DNA of 64,000 nt from Enterobacteriaceae bacterium UBA7338 (GTDB lineage Bacteria > Pseudomonadota > Gammaproteobacteria > Enterobacterales > Enterobacteriaceae): contig DKPJ01000011.1 in the NCBI GenBank assembly GCA_002480085.1, forward strand, positions 426,389 through 490,388, in the 5' to 3' direction. The translations under genes and the position numbers were made by a program. Positions 17,123 to 25,456 of this stretch are shown one piece after another; within the stretch, counting starts at the first letter, position 1; each line of letters starts with the position of its first letter. Under the pieces are notes generated by a model that was not told the DNA's origin, did no database searches, and worked only from the letters and a program-made list of their open reading frames with translations.

Positions 17123-17703
17123 CCACTATCCGCCTGTATGGCGCTCTCGGCGCGCGGTTTGGTCGCATTCACCGCCTGGCGGTCCAGACCTCAGCAGAAG
17201 CGGTGAAAGCCCTGTGCGTCAACTTTGATGGATTTGAAAGCTATCTCATGAATGCCAAGAAAAATGGCATGGTCTTCGCCGTGTTCAGGGGTAAACGCAA
17301 CATCGGGGTGGAGGACTACCAGAGCCTTGGTGGCAATAACGACATTCGTATTGCACCGGTAATGGAGGGGGCTAAAAAGGCAGGGGTGTTCCAGACCATT
17401 CTCGGCGCGGTAATGGTGGTCGCCGGGATAGCAATAGCCACTCTTAGCGAAGGAACTTTGGCGACTTTTGGTGCAGGGCTGGCAGCCGGAGGTGTCGGCA
17501 TGATGGCTGGTGGGATCTATCAAATGCTTTCACCTCAACCAAAAGGTCTTCAGAGCCGTGAGGATCCTGACAACAAGCCCTCATACGCCTTTGGCGGCGC
17601 TGTGAACACTATCGCCATGGGTAATCCGGTGCCGGTCCTTTACGGAGAGCGTGAGATCGGTGGAGCTATCATAAGCGCGGGCATCGTCGCCGAGGATATT
17701 TGA
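17110..17703 (+). CDS. Tail assembly protein I
   Basis: 197 residues, lambda gpI family. The N-terminus (TTIRLYGALGARFGRIHRLAV) is the ubiquitin-like domain usual in this protein; a glycine/alanine-rich hydrophobic stretch at about 95-140 (QTILGAVMVVAGIAIATLSEG) follows; the end (VNTIAMGNPVPVLYGEREIGGAIISAG) is strongly conserved in the family. It acts with K to place J at the tail tip. In lambda J follows at once; here two unrelated genes intervene. Confidence 0.87.
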   Translation: MARLTTIRLYGALGARFGRIHRLAVQTSAEAVKALCVNFDGFESYLMNAKKNGMVFAVFRGKRNIGVEDYQSLGGNNDIRIAPVMEGAKKAGVFQTILGAVMVVAGIAIATLSEGTLATFGAGLAAGGVGMMAGGIYQMLSPQPKGLQSREDPDNKPSYAFGGAVNTIAMGNPVPVLYGEREIGGAIISAGIVAEDI

Positions 17704-17796
17704 TACTAATTATGCTTTAGAAATCGCTGCGAATTTTGTTTCAGTCCCTTACCCCTGTCAGGATTAATCCTGACTTTTACTGATGAGAGTAAGGAT

Positions 17797-18081
17797 ATGA
17801 AAAAGTTATCATTGGCTCTGATTTTGCTGCTTCCGATGCTTGCGAATGCACAAAAATCGAACTCTATTAGCACAATGAACCAGGCAGTTGACAGTGCTTG
17901 CGTAAACGACTCGAATTATAGAACTTGCCGGAAAGTGGTTTTATTAGCAGCCAATTTCGCAATGACAAATGCAGGGTTTTACACCGAAAATTGCATTGCA
18001 AATGTAAAAAATGAAGATAAGGCCAAATGCGCTGACGCAAAAAGACTGATTGATTTTCTTCAGGATGAAAATGATGGATAG
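17797..18081 (+). CDS. Small exported protein (moron)
   Basis: 94 residues. A clear signal peptide (MKKLSLALILLLPMLANAQ) with a probable cut after ANA leaves a mature protein of about 76 residues with four cysteines (SAC, RTC, ENC, KC) that could make two disulfides in the periplasm. GAGTAAGGAT precedes the start. It has lower GC than the tail genes around it and sits between I and J, a place where lambdoid phages often carry genes expressed for the host. Function unknown. Confidence 0.7.
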   Translation: MKKLSLALILLLPMLANAQKSNSISTMNQAVDSACVNDSNYRTCRKVVLLAANFAMTNAGFYTENCIANVKNEDKAKCADAKRLIDFLQDENDG

Positions 18082-18169
18082 TCGCTACCCGATTTTCTAT
18101 TGAGTTTTACATTGAACATCAAGATGAAGGTGTTTAGGATGTTTCCGATTTTTTAAAAGGAAACATGAA

Positions 18170-18583
18170 GTGAAGAAAATTTTAGGTCTTTTAGCTGGCT
18201 CCATCTTGTTATCTGGATGCGCCACTATTGTGGGTGATGATACACAGCTTGTTCAGGTAAACAGCGAACCAACCGGAGTACAGTTCCAGATTAAAGATGA
18301 AACTGGGGCTACTGTTGCTCAGGGTACAACGCCGCAGGGTGTTACATTGGCTAAATCTGATGGAAGCTATTTTGGTAAAAAGAGCTACCAGATTACCATG
18401 GGCAAAGATGGATTCTCGCCCGTAACCTTGCCTATTAAGGCAAGCGCTAATGGTTGGTACATAGGGGGAAATATTGTGTTTGGTGGTTTGATCGGTTGGC
18501 TTGCAGTCGATCCATTTAATGGCGGGATGTATACGTTAAAACCAAAGCAAGTTACTGCCGTAATGGTTCCACAGGCGCAGTAG
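18170..18583 (+). CDS. Prophage lipoprotein (moron)
   Basis: 137 residues from GTG 18170 behind AAAAGGAAAC. The N-terminus MKKILGLLAGSILLSGCATI is a lipoprotein signal with lipobox LSGC; acylated Cys17. The body (EPTGVQFQIKDETGATVAQGTTPQ) resembles a PEGA-like beta domain, followed by a glycine-rich hydrophobic stretch (YIGGNIVFGGLIGWLAVDPF) that may insert in or lie on the membrane. It may alter the lysogen's surface, as lambda Bor does, but this is inference. An intrinsic terminator follows. Confidence 0.75.
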   Translation: MKKILGLLAGSILLSGCATIVGDDTQLVQVNSEPTGVQFQIKDETGATVAQGTTPQGVTLAKSDGSYFGKKSYQITMGKDGFSPVTLPIKASANGWYIGGNIVFGGLIGWLAVDPFNGGMYTLKPKQVTAVMVPQAQ

Positions 18584-18588
18584 CGTTG

Positions 18589-18714
18589 AAAGCCCACTCA
18601 GGTGGGCTTTTTACTTCCTTATTTAAAAAACTCTGCAAAATTTTAAGGCCTTTCCTGACCCGCTTAACTGCGGTTTTTTTCAAACCAAATAACCCGCTTC
18701 GGCGGGTTTTTTTA
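18589..18714 (+). terminator. Three successive terminator-like hairpins
   Basis: AGCCCAC/GTGGGCT with loop TCAG at 18591-18608 and T-tract; a weak CCGC/GCGG at 18660-18673 followed by seven T; and AACCCGC/GCGGGTT with a TTCG tetraloop at 18691-18708 followed by seven T. The block isolates the two moron genes from J. Confidence 0.75.
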
Positions 18715-18724
18715 TGGACGCAAT

Positions 18725-21700
18725 ATGGCAACGATCACTGGTGCGAAGGGTGGCAAACAAAAGCAGCACACGCCTGTAGAACAGCCTGACAGTGCCCAGT
18801 CGATGGCGCGTTGTCGCATGCTGCTGGCGCTGGGTGAGGGGGAGTTCGCCGGTGGGTTGGATACCACACGCATTTACCTGGACGGTACGCCTCTGGGCAA
18901 TGCTGACGGCAGCATGAACTTCGAAAATGTCTCCTGGGACTTTCGCCCGGGCACCCAGATGCAGGATCCTATCCCCGGCTTCCCGGCGGTGGAGAACGAA
19001 ACCACCATTGGCGTATCACTGACGAACGCCACGCCCTGGACACGCGCATTAAGCAATACCCAGATTGACGCCGTGCTGGTCCGGATCGGTATCTCCGGCC
19101 TGCAGCAGCAGGAAAACGACGGCGATATTGTCGGCACCTCTGTCACCTACCATATCGATGTGGCCACTGATGGTGGCTCTTACGAAACGGTCATGACTAA
19201 AACGGTGACCGAAAAGCTCAGCTCGCTGTATGAACTCACTCACCGCATTAACCTGCCGAAGGCCAGTACGGGCTGGCAGATCCGCGTCGTGCGCGACACC
19301 GCCGACAGCACCAGCCAGCTGCTGCAGAACAAGACGCAGGTGCAGGCCATTACCGAGGTGATCGACGCACGCCTGCGTTATCCGCACACCGCACTGCTTT
19401 ACGTGTCGTTTAATGCTAAAGCCTTCAGCAACATCCCGAAGATTTCCTGCAGGCCAAAAGGCCGCATTATTCGCATCCCCTCGAACTATGATCCGATAGC
19501 GCGGATCTACACCGGCACATGGGACGGCACGTTTAAATGGGGCTGGTCGAATAACCCGGCATGGATCTGGTTTGATGTCCTGACCGAGCCGCGCTTTGGC
19601 CTCGGTCGCCGCGTAACGCCGGATATGCTGGATAAGTGGGAGCTTTACCGCATCGCACAGCGTTGCGATCAGCCGGTTCCGGACGGTAAAGGAGGTAGCG
19701 CCACAGAGCCGCGCTTCATGTTCGACGTCTACATCCAGTCGCAGGCCGATGCCTGGCAGGTAATCAAGGATATCGCTGCAGGCTTTAACGGCATGACATT
19801 CTGGGGCAACAACATGTTTAACGTTGTCTCCGATATGCCAGTTGATACGTCGAAGCTGCAGATCCTCACCCGTGCCTCAGTGGTGGACAAACCTACGTAC
19901 TCCAGCGGAAGCGAGAAGAACCGCTATTCCAGCGCGCTGATTAACTTCAGCGACCCGGATAACCACTATCAGGACCGCACCACGGCGGTGATGTTCCCTG
20001 ACCTGGTGAAGCAGTTCAAGTTTAAGCAGACGCAGATAACGGCCATCGGCTGTACCCGCGAGAGCGAGGCGCAGCGGCGCGGCGGCTGGGCGGTGTATTC
20101 CAACTATCTTGACCGCATCATTACTGTTCAGACGGGGCTGGACGGCGTTGCCTTTATGCCCGGTACCGTGTTCGCCTTTGCAGATGAACGCGTTTCTGGC
20201 CGGGTATACGGCGGGCGCATAACGGATTATGACGCATCGATCCGGGCGGTCACCACTGACCGGGGCACCAGCGCGGTACCCGGTGATACGCTGATGATCC
20301 GCACGCAGGGCGGTACCGTGGAGAGCCGCATTATCCAGGCGGTAAACGGCAGTCAGCTGATTGTGGCCACTCCCTTCATCGGGGCGCCAGCACCGGACGC
20401 GGTCTTTGTCATTGATGCAGGGCAGCTGCGCCTGCAGTATTTCCGGGTGACTAACCTCAGGTACAACGACGAGGAAAACACCTTTACTATTACCGGCGCT
20501 GAGTACAACACCTCGAAATACGATGCCGTGGATAATAATGCCCGGCTGGACATTCCGCCGATCAGCCTTATCCCCACCGGGCTGGTGGCGCAACCGGGTA
20601 ACGTCACGATCTCTGGCTATGATACCGTTCGCCAGGGGCAGCGCGTGGCCACACTGGTGGCAACATGGGACGCACCGCTGGATAAAAACGGCAAACCTCA
20701 GGCCGATGTGGTTGCCTACCAGGCGCAGTGGAAGCGCGGGGACAACGAGTGGATCAACACCCCGGAAACGGGGCTGAGAAGCATCGAGGTACCGGGCATA
20801 TTTGCCGGTGATTACCTGGTGCGTGTCCGGGCGATCAACTCCGGCGGCGCATCCAGCCTGTGGGCCTCCTCGACCCTTACTCACCTCTCCGGGCGCTCGG
20901 GCGATGTGCCGAAGCCCGTCGGCCTGGCCGCCACGGATGATGTCGTTTTCGGCATCAACATCACCTGGGCATTTCCGGCAGACAGCGGAGACACGCTGAG
21001 CACCGAGATTCAGTACAGCGTGACCGCTGACGGCGAAAAGCCTGTGCTGCTCGCCGCAGTGCCTTATCCGCAGCAGCTTTACCAGCAGATGGGACTCAGG
21101 GCGGGGCAGGAGTTCTGGTACCGGGCACGGCTGGTGGATCGTATCGGTAACCAGTCCGGGTGGACTGATCTGGTGCGCGGGCAGGCGAGCATCGACGTTT
21201 CTGACATTACTGACGCTATCCTGGATCAGATTAAGGAGACTGAACTCTTCAAGGACCTGATCGAGAACGCCGTCGAGACCAGCCAGACCGTTGCGGATAT
21301 GGCCGCCTCGATAGCCGAAAATGCCGACCAGCTGGCGGCGGCCGTCGGCGCAAACCGGGAGACCGCCGAGGGCGTCATTAAAAACGCTCTGGCCATCGCA
21401 GAGGTGACGTTCCGGCAGTCGGCTCAGAACGGTGAGAACTCGGCGCAGTTTGAGCAGCTGCGCCAGGTGATTGCCACAGAGACCGATGCGCGGGTTACCG
21501 ATGTCACTCGCCTTGAGGCATCGACGTCGGCAAACGCAGCGGACATCACTGAGGTGCGCGAGGCGATCGCTACCGAGGAAGAAGCGCGGGCCACGGCGGT
21601 TAACCAGCTGACGGCGGCCACGAAAACCGCGTCTGATAAAGCCGATGCGGCAACTGATGCAGCCGATGCTGCAACTAAGGAGGTGGCGAAGAACACTGCT

Positions 21701-22564
21701 GCTATCACCGAGCTTGACCAGGTGGTCACAACGCTGGACAGCGCCACGGCTTCACGGTTCGATGAGCTGGAGGGCCAGACGTCAGAGGCCAGCGGCAGTG
21801 TACAGAATACGGCGATAGCCCTGATTCAGAACACACTGGCGCAGGTCAGCGCCCGGCGGACCCTGACAGCGGTGAATGCTGCCAACAGCGCCCAGATTGA
21901 CCGCATCGATACAGTAGCGGCCAGCGACCGGGAAGCCTCAGCACAATCGCTTCTGCAGATATCCTCCCGGGTGGACGGGGCCGTCTCCTCGATCAACAGC
22001 ATCAGCCAGACGTTCGCTGATTACCGGCAGTCCACGGCATCGCAGATCACCTCCCTGACGGCCACGATTGGAGGTGTCAGCTCAGCGGTAACGACGAACG
22101 CCCAGGCCACTGCCGATATCAACAACAACCTGAATGCGATGTACAGCATCAAGGTGGGCGTTGATGCGAACGGCGTGAGGTATGCCGCAGGGATGGGGCT
22201 GGGTGTGCAAAATACGCCGTCAGGCATGCAGTCTCAGGTGATATTCCTCGCCGATCGGTTCGCGGTGATGAGCTATGCCGGAAGCACAGTAACGCTGCCG
22301 TTCGTAATCCAGAACGGTCAGACCTTTATCCGCGATACCTTCATTCAGGATGCAACGATTACTCGAGCAAAGCTGGCAGAGACGCTTAGCTCCGTAAATT
22401 ACTCTCCGGGCCAGGCAGGGCTGTCAATCAACTTCAAAACGGGAACACTTGAGAACTACGGAAGCGACGCTACCGGCGCGATGAAGCAGACCAATACCAC
22501 CATCAGCATCAGGGACGCAAACCGTCTGCGGGTGCAGTTCGGCAAATTAACGGGGGTATTCTGA
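18725..22564 (+). CDS. Tail tip / host specificity protein J
   Basis: 1279 residues, the central tail-tip protein that meets the receptor. The N-terminal two-thirds follows lambda gpJ (ARCRMLLALGEGEFAGGL, VSWDFRPGTQMQDPIPGFP, the block around ARIYTGTWDGTFKWGWSNNPA trimmed here). Two fibronectin III-like domains lie at about 630-820 (VATWDAPLDKNGKP, NITWAFPADSGD). A long alanine/threonine-rich coiled region follows (about 835-1130), then a C-terminal DUF1983-like domain ending in IRDANRLRVQFGKLTGVF. The end usually sets receptor choice. The stop overlaps the next start (TGATG). Confidence 0.93.
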   Translation: MATITGAKGGKQKQHTPVEQPDSAQSMARCRMLLALGEGEFAGGLDTTRIYLDGTPLGNADGSMNFENVSWDFRPGTQMQDPIPGFPAVENETTIGVSLTNATPWTRALSNTQIDAVLVRIGISGLQQQENDGDIVGTSVTYHIDVATDGGSYETVMTKTVTEKLSSLYELTHRINLPKASTGWQIRVVRDTADSTSQLLQNKTQVQAITEVIDARLRYPHTALLYVSFNAKAFSNIPKISCRPKGRIIRIPSNYDPIARIYTGTWDGTFKWGWSNNPAWIWFDVLTEPRFGLGRRVTPDMLDKWELYRIAQRCDQPVPDGKGGSATEPRFMFDVYIQSQADAWQVIKDIAAGFNGMTFWGNNMFNVVSDMPVDTSKLQILTRASVVDKPTYSSGSEKNRYSSALINFSDPDNHYQDRTTAVMFPDLVKQFKFKQTQITAIGCTRESEAQRRGGWAVYSNYLDRIITVQTGLDGVAFMPGTVFAFADERVSGRVYGGRITDYDASIRAVTTDRGTSAVPGDTLMIRTQGGTVESRIIQAVNGSQLIVATPFIGAPAPDAVFVIDAGQLRLQYFRVTNLRYNDEENTFTITGAEYNTSKYDAVDNNARLDIPPISLIPTGLVAQPGNVTISGYDTVRQGQRVATLVATWDAPLDKNGKPQADVVAYQAQWKRGDNEWINTPETGLRSIEVPGIFAGDYLVRVRAINSGGASSLWASSTLTHLSGRSGDVPKPVGLAATDDVVFGINITWAFPADSGDTLSTEIQYSVTADGEKPVLLAAVPYPQQLYQQMGLRAGQEFWYRARLVDRIGNQSGWTDLVRGQASIDVSDITDAILDQIKETELFKDLIENAVETSQTVADMAASIAENADQLAAAVGANRETAEGVIKNALAIAEVTFRQSAQNGENSAQFEQLRQVIATETDARVTDVTRLEASTSANAADITEVREAIATEEEARATAVNQLTAATKTASDKADAATDAADAATKEVAKNTAAITELDQVVTTLDSATASRFDELEGQTSEASGSVQNTAIALIQNTLAQVSARRTLTAVNAANSAQIDRIDTVAASDREASAQSLLQISSRVDGAVSSINSISQTFADYRQSTASQITSLTATIGGVSSAVTTNAQATADINNNLNAMYSIKVGVDANGVRYAAGMGLGVQNTPSGMQSQVIFLADRFAVMSYAGSTVTLPFVIQNGQTFIRDTFIQDATITRAKLAETLSSVNYSPGQAGLSINFKTGTLENYGSDATGAMKQTNTTISIRDANRLRVQFGKLTGVF

Positions 22565-22875
22565 TGGCGTGGGGCATTCAGACATGGGATACCAACGGCA
22601 ATCCTAATAACTACGGGTTGGTGCCGATCAGCGTGCTGGGTTATTTCGCGGTCGCCGCCGGGCAGCAGTCAGGCGTGGCGAGCTATACGGTACCGGCGGG
22701 GTTCAGGCTGGAGTTCCTGCAGGTAACCGCCAGCGACAGCTACACCACTACCCGCCGCTCCATTACGGTGTCAGGAGGCACCATCACCCTGAGCGTGGCG
22801 GCGGAAACAAACTTCGGTGCTGGTACCTACCCGGCTATTAACGGCTTCGTTATTGCTTATCTGAGGGCCGCGTAA
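22564..22875 (+). CDS. Small tail-tip protein (DUF6453-like)
   Basis: 103 residues, coupled to J through TGATG. It opens with AWGIQTWDTNGNPNNYG, a 'WGIxxWDxxGN' motif found in small phage proteins near tail tips (DUF6453-like, from memory), and the rest looks like a beta-sandwich (GFRLEFLQVTASDSYTTTRR). Coupling to J and to the following gene suggests a virion part, perhaps an accessory to J or the fibre. Confidence 0.65.
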   Translation: MAWGIQTWDTNGNPNNYGLVPISVLGYFAVAAGQQSGVASYTVPAGFRLEFLQVTASDSYTTTRRSITVSGGTITLSVAAETNFGAGTYPAINGFVIAYLRAA

Positions 22876-23540
22876 TGGACTGGGGAGCACTACTGGTAAC
22901 TGAGAACGGCGCGCCATTTATCACGCCGCAGTCGATACCGCTGGCGATGTACAGCAAAAAAAGCGCGGGCATATCCGGCTCTGCCGGTTCGGTCACAACC
23001 ATTTCACAGGCATTTCCTTCCGGCAGGCCTGTTATCCCGTTCGTGTACTCGACCACTAACTGCGTTGTCAGTTACACCGTAGGCGGGAATGTCTGCACAG
23101 TGACGTTCCGCAACTCAACGGCAGCCGGTACCGCATACGTGTACTTTTTCACGATTTTCGAACAGCCGCTGCCGGACTGGGGTATAGCTATCTGGGACGA
23201 ACAGGGCACCTGCATCCTGACAAACGAAACCAGGGTATTAACGGATGTTCAGGCGATCGGCACAAACGGCAGCGACAGCGCGGGCTTCTCGATTAACACC
23301 TCGTTGGCGGGAAAATTTGGCATCGTTCCGTCAATGTCCGGCCTGGCGACTGGTGTGATCCTCGATGGCGGTACGCGGCCCTGGTCCTCGCAGTATTTCT
23401 TTTCAGCGGTATTCAACGGAGGCACTACCCAAATCGGGCAGGCTACCACCGGAGGAACCGCCGGAAGCGGCGTATCAAACCTCGCTTACCACAATATGAA
23501 AAACAGCGTTTACGCGCTGAACCTCGCTAACTACGACTGA
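22875..23540 (+). CDS. Tail-tip protein with two WGI/WD modules (DUF6453-like)
   Basis: 221 residues, coupled to the preceding gene through TAATG. It contains two modules related to the preceding protein: DWGALLVTENGAPFITP at the N-terminus and DWGIAIWDEQGTCILTNETR at about 96. The C-terminal part is glycine/serine/threonine-rich. With the preceding gene it makes three related modules, as if by duplication. A clear terminator follows, ending the J unit. Confidence 0.65.
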   Translation: MDWGALLVTENGAPFITPQSIPLAMYSKKSAGISGSAGSVTTISQAFPSGRPVIPFVYSTTNCVVSYTVGGNVCTVTFRNSTAAGTAYVYFFTIFEQPLPDWGIAIWDEQGTCILTNETRVLTDVQAIGTNGSDSAGFSINTSLAGKFGIVPSMSGLATGVILDGGTRPWSSQYFFSAVFNGGTTQIGQATTGGTAGSGVSNLAYHNMKNSVYALNLANYD

Positions 23541-23562
23541 CAGCCACCCACATTCCATACAG

Positions 23563-23587
23563 AACCCGCCGAGAGCGGGTTTTTTAT
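23563..23587 (+). terminator. Intrinsic terminator
   Basis: Stem AACCCGC/GCGGGTT with loop CGAGA at 23563-23581, then a T-tract. It separates the J unit from the tail fibre gene. Confidence 0.78.
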
Positions 23588-23601
23588 TGTCCGGAGAAAA
23601 T

Positions 23602-24939
23602 ATGATTTACACCACTGGCACGATCGCCGGCAGCGGCAACACTCTCACCGGTACTGGCACCAATTTCGCCGCGGCGGGCACACTGATCCGCAACGGCTGT
23701 ACCGTCATCGTAATGACCAGCCCGGTACAGGTCTTTCAGATCACAGCAGTCAACAGCGCCACGCAGCTGGCTGTAACACCTGCAGTCAATCCGGCGATCC
23801 CGGCAGGCACCCGTTATTCTATCCTGCTGAGCGACAGCCTGAGCGTGGACGGACTGGCGCAGGATATTGCCGAGACTTTCGGTATGTACCAGCGGTATAT
23901 AAGCGGGTTTGCTGACGTGATGACCGGCACAGGCAACGTGACTATCACCATCAATGGTGTGTCGGTCACGGTGCCCACGCAAAAGTCACTGGTTCAGAAA
24001 GGCGCAAACGGGGCGGTACCAGTAAAATCCGGCGGCACCGGCGCTACCACCGAGAGTGAAGCCCGGGATATGTTAGGTCTCGGAAGCGCAGCGACAAAAA
24101 ATGTCCACACATCATCATATGGTGATACGGCGGGGGGAGGGGTAGCACTTCAGGTAAACGCCGATTTTCGCTCAGTCGTCGGTTATGATTTTATAGGTAA
24201 TTTTCCACGAGGTGTGACGGGAGGCATTCAGTCGGCGTCTAAATACGGGGCAGCAGGTGATTATATCGGTCTGCTTTCTGTAAGGGGATGGCAGGATACC
24301 TCCGGTAGTGCTGCTTGTTGGCAAATGGCAGTAAACCATTCATTGCAGGCGCTCCGTATCCCTATTTATAACACAGACGGCAACTGGTATCTCCAGACTT
24401 TCAAAATCTGGAACCAGCGAAACACCACCGTTGATGGTAACGGATTTATCAAACAGGCATCTCCAATTGTGCAAATCCGCGCAGATGGGTTCTCTGTCAA
24501 TGACGAGTCAGAAGGCGTGAAAGTCACGCGGCAGAGTGAAGGTGTTTACCTCATTGACGGCTGCATGGGCCTGAATGCGGACGCAGCCTGGGGCGGTCCG
24601 GATGGCGGTTTCGAGATCCCCCTGGACCGTAACAAGCAGCCGCTGATCTGGCTGGATTATGAAGTCAATGCCGAGGGTTCCGTGCTGGTTAAAACGTACC
24701 ACCGCACCTATCCGGATGCTCCTGAATTTGCCCGCAATGAGCGCGCCGGTTATAAAAATGGAGATCCGGTTGATATTCCGGCAGGGCTGTTTATTTCGGT
24801 CCGCGTGGAAATGCCAGAGAACTCACTTTATAACCAAAAGCTGAAAGCGGCCGAAGAGGTAATGATTAAAGAACAGGCGGCACTGGCGATAAAAGCCGCT
24901 GAAAATGCGGAGCAAGATGTAAATCCTGATAATCAATAG
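23602..24939 (+). CDS. Tail fibre protein
   Basis: 445 residues from ATG 23602 behind CCGGAG. The N-terminus (TGTIAGSGNTLTGTGTNFAAAG) is the anchoring domain seen in lambdoid side-tail fibres. The middle has GANGAVPVKSGGTGATTESEARDML, a GGTGA-type collar repeat region, and the distal part (DGNWYLQTFKIWNQRNTTV, then YLIDGCMGLNADAAWGGPDGGF) is a fibre tip like those of enteric phages. It likely binds a surface polysaccharide or porin. No separate fibre-assembly chaperone follows; the SOS-regulated umuDC begins next. Confidence 0.82.
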   Translation: MIYTTGTIAGSGNTLTGTGTNFAAAGTLIRNGCTVIVMTSPVQVFQITAVNSATQLAVTPAVNPAIPAGTRYSILLSDSLSVDGLAQDIAETFGMYQRYISGFADVMTGTGNVTITINGVSVTVPTQKSLVQKGANGAVPVKSGGTGATTESEARDMLGLGSAATKNVHTSSYGDTAGGGVALQVNADFRSVVGYDFIGNFPRGVTGGIQSASKYGAAGDYIGLLSVRGWQDTSGSAACWQMAVNHSLQALRIPIYNTDGNWYLQTFKIWNQRNTTVDGNGFIKQASPIVQIRADGFSVNDESEGVKVTRQSEGVYLIDGCMGLNADAAWGGPDGGFEIPLDRNKQPLIWLDYEVNAEGSVLVKTYHRTYPDAPEFARNERAGYKNGDPVDIPAGLFISVRVEMPENSLYNQKLKAAEEVMIKEQAALAIKAAENAEQDVNPDNQ

Positions 24940-24973
24940 GCCGCGCCGTATTGCAATACCCACTTTGAGAATC

Positions 24974-24993
24974 TACTGTATATATAAACAGTA
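24974..24993 (+). promoter_or_regulatory. LexA (SOS) box upstream of umuD
   Basis: TACTGT-ATATATAA-ACAGTA: CTGT-N8-ACAG with matching flanks, very near the enterobacterial consensus. It lies 23 bases ahead of umuD, so prophage umuDC should be repressed by host LexA and induced by DNA damage. Confidence 0.92.
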
Positions 24994-25015
24994 TTTTACA
25001 AAGGAGGTAACCAAA

Positions 25016-25456
25016 ATGCATTTGCAACGCTTAATTTTTCCTGAACAGCAGATCAAGATCCCTATTTACGGGGACACAATATCCGCCGGCTTCCCAAGCC
25101 CGGCGGCTGACTACATAGAATCGGGCATCGACCTGATTTCTCAGTTAATCCCGCATCCCTCCTCGACATATACGCTCCGCGTGTCGGGCGATTCAATGAT
25201 TAATGCCGGGATCACCGATGGTTCCTACCTCCTGGTTGATTTCAGCATCCACCCACAGCACGGCGACATTGTTGTCGCGAACATCGCCGGGGAGTTCACT
25301 GTCAAAAGACTGGTGACTCACCCGGTGGCCCAGCTGGTTGCCGAAAACCCCGCTTACCCACCTATCAAAATTTATGACGCCGACGGTTTAGACATTGTCG
25401 GCGTTGTCATTTCAGTCATTACCACACTGCGTCGAAACCATGTTTGCGCTCGTTGA
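25016..25456 (+). CDS. umuD: UmuD-like protease, DNA polymerase V subunit precursor
   Basis: 146 residues from ATG 25016 behind a full AAGGAGGTAA site (a longer upstream reading of the frame would run through the LexA box). It has the S24/LexA protease layout: cleavage site SAG-FPSPAADYIE with Ala24-Gly25 in place of the E. coli Cys24-Gly25, nucleophile Ser60 in SGDSMINAG, and general base Lys97 in EFTVKRL. RecA-promoted self-cutting should give UmuD', which joins UmuC in polymerase V. The gene overlaps umuC by 17 bases. Confidence 0.92.
   Translation: MHLQRLIFPEQQIKIPIYGDTISAGFPSPAADYIESGIDLISQLIPHPSSTYTLRVSGDSMINAGITDGSYLLVDFSIHPQHGDIVVANIAGEFTVKRLVTHPVAQLVAENPAYPPIKIYDADGLDIVGVVISVITTLRRNHVCAR

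Noticed and set aside
20353..20884. Long antisense frames in J, and likewise in terL, ydhK, rsxC and dtpA
   Set aside because: They mirror high-GC coding genes, have no ribosome binding sites and no recognisable protein sequence.
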